From positions 1 through 6,984 of the forward strand of contig JADHLR010000082.1 in NCBI GenBank assembly GCA_016780525.1: 6,984 bases of DNA. Reading direction: 5' to 3'. Both the position numbers and the translations under genes were made by a program. Below are positions 6,360 to 6,984 of this stretch, piece by piece (the first letter of the stretch is position 1; each line of letters starts with the position of its first letter). The notes under the pieces were generated by a model. That model did not search any database, was not told the origin of the DNA, and was given only the letters and a program-made list of their open reading frames with translations. The DNA is from Candidatus Puniceispirillum sp. GTDB lineage: Bacteria > Pseudomonadota > Alphaproteobacteria > Puniceispirillales > Puniceispirillaceae.

Positions 6360-6984
6360 CCCCAGCCGCGCGGATTGCCGCTGTAATTGATATTTTGGAC
6401 TCGCTCTATGCTGGTGATGTGGTGGCCGCATCGGCGGCACTGGCATTGCGGTCAGGTATGCAGCGTCGGCGTTATGCCGGCTCGGGCGACCGCCATGCGA
6501 TCAGTGATTTATTCTGGCAAATTCAGCGCGGACTGGCGCGGTTATGCTGGCATCTTGAGGCGGTGAATGCGGATATCACCGGGCGCCATCTGGTGCTGGC
6601 CGCATTGGTGCTGATGGATCGGCAAGATGCCGGGCTGGACGCGCTGTTTTCGGCTGACATTGCGCATGCACCGGCACCGCTGAGTGATGCCGAGTTGCAG
6701 CTGGTTGCGCAATTGGCGGAACGGCAATTTAACGCGCCGTCGATGCCACAGCATATCGCGCTGGAATGGCCGGAATGGCTGATGCGTGATGCGGCGGCCG
6801 GGTTGGGCGATGATTTTGCTGAAAATCTATCGGCACTCTGTGTGGCGGCACCTACCGATATTCGGGTCAATCCGATCAAAATTACCGATCAACGCAAGCT
6901 GCGTGACCGGCTAGCCGGGCGGGAAATCAAGGGGCATCCGACACGCCTATCGCCATTCGGGGTGCGTCTGCAAAAGCGCAGCCG
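6356..6984 (+). CDS. rsmB: 16S rRNA (cytosine967-C5)-methyltransferase family protein, N-terminal part
   Basis: RsmB/Sun/NOP2 family enzyme expected to make m5C967 in 16S rRNA using S-adenosylmethionine. Only the first 209 codons lie in the window. They cover the NusB-like RNA-binding N-terminal region and the linker to the methyltransferase domain, whose SAM site and two catalytic cysteines are beyond the end. Recognisable alphaproteobacterial features are MTPAARIAAVIDILD (1-15), the basic RRRYAGSGDRHAI (37-49), HAPAPLSDAE (104-113), WPEWL (138-142), and DIRVNPIK (168-175), where most relatives have RVNTLK, followed by SPFGVRL (199-205). ATG 6356 is preceded at six bases by GGAAAA (6344-6349), a usable ribosome binding site. 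It follows guaB by 116 bases, an order seen in other alphaproteobacteria. The family is firm; the exact target cytosine is inferred, since the specificity-determining catalytic domain is not visible. Confidence 0.87.
   Translation, partial: MTPAARIAAVIDILDSLYAGDVVAASAALALRSGMQRRRYAGSGDRHAISDLFWQIQRGLARLCWHLEAVNADITGRHLVLAALVLMDRQDAGLDALFSADIAHAPAPLSDAELQLVAQLAERQFNAPSMPQHIALEWPEWLMRDAAAGLGDDFAENLSALCVAAPTDIRVNPIKITDQRKLRDRLAGREIKGHPTRLSPFGVRLQKRS

Noticed and set aside
6523..6879. Minus-strand frame of 118 codons opposite rsmB, and one of 129 codons at 5731-6120 opposite guaB.
   Set aside because: Antisense to genuine genes, low-complexity Ser/Ala/Cys-rich or Arg/Pro-rich product, no start signals.

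Overview
The window is ordinary core-genome DNA from a proteobacterium, most probably an alphaproteobacterium. The evidence is the grouping rlmE, guaB, rsmB, the basic N-terminal tail on RlmE, and the style of GlnE and RsmB. Base composition looks moderate (roughly half G+C by eye), and a marine SAR116-like lineage is possible, but that is only a guess. I see no insertion sequence, phage gene, CRISPR array, tRNA or rRNA, and no sign of recent transfer.

Layout: two genes read leftward from a divergent control region near 3654-3867. The first is a MATE-family multidrug/cation antiporter (3653 to 2253). Nine bases after it comes glnE, the bifunctional glutamine synthetase adenylyltransferase/deadenylase (2243 down past base 1, so its C-terminal end is missing). 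Three genes read rightward: rlmE (23S rRNA U2552 2'-O-methyltransferase, 3868-4644), guaB (IMP dehydrogenase, 4773-6239) and the first 209 codons of rsmB (16S rRNA m5C967 methyltransferase family, 6356 past the window end).

The rightward genes combine ribosome maturation (RlmE, RsmB) with the committed step of GTP synthesis (GuaB), a growth-linked set. The leftward pair couples a membrane exporter to the switch that adjusts glutamine synthetase activity to nitrogen status; I see no clear functional link between them beyond shared transcription.

The less ordinary signals are in the gaps. A 15-bp unit repeated three times forms an in-frame 16-codon mini-ORF that stops one base before rlmE. A different unit of about 16 bp is repeated three times just before rsmB, next to a 5-codon ORF that overlaps the rsmB start. 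An inverted repeat GGTGCC-N15-GGCACC abuts the guaB start and overlaps its ribosome binding site. A perfect 13-bp palindrome covers the predicted -35 box of the MATE promoter. The MATE stop codon lies in the same reading frame as glnE, four codons before its ATG. These are candidates for local regulation; nothing here amounts to a clearly new biological system.
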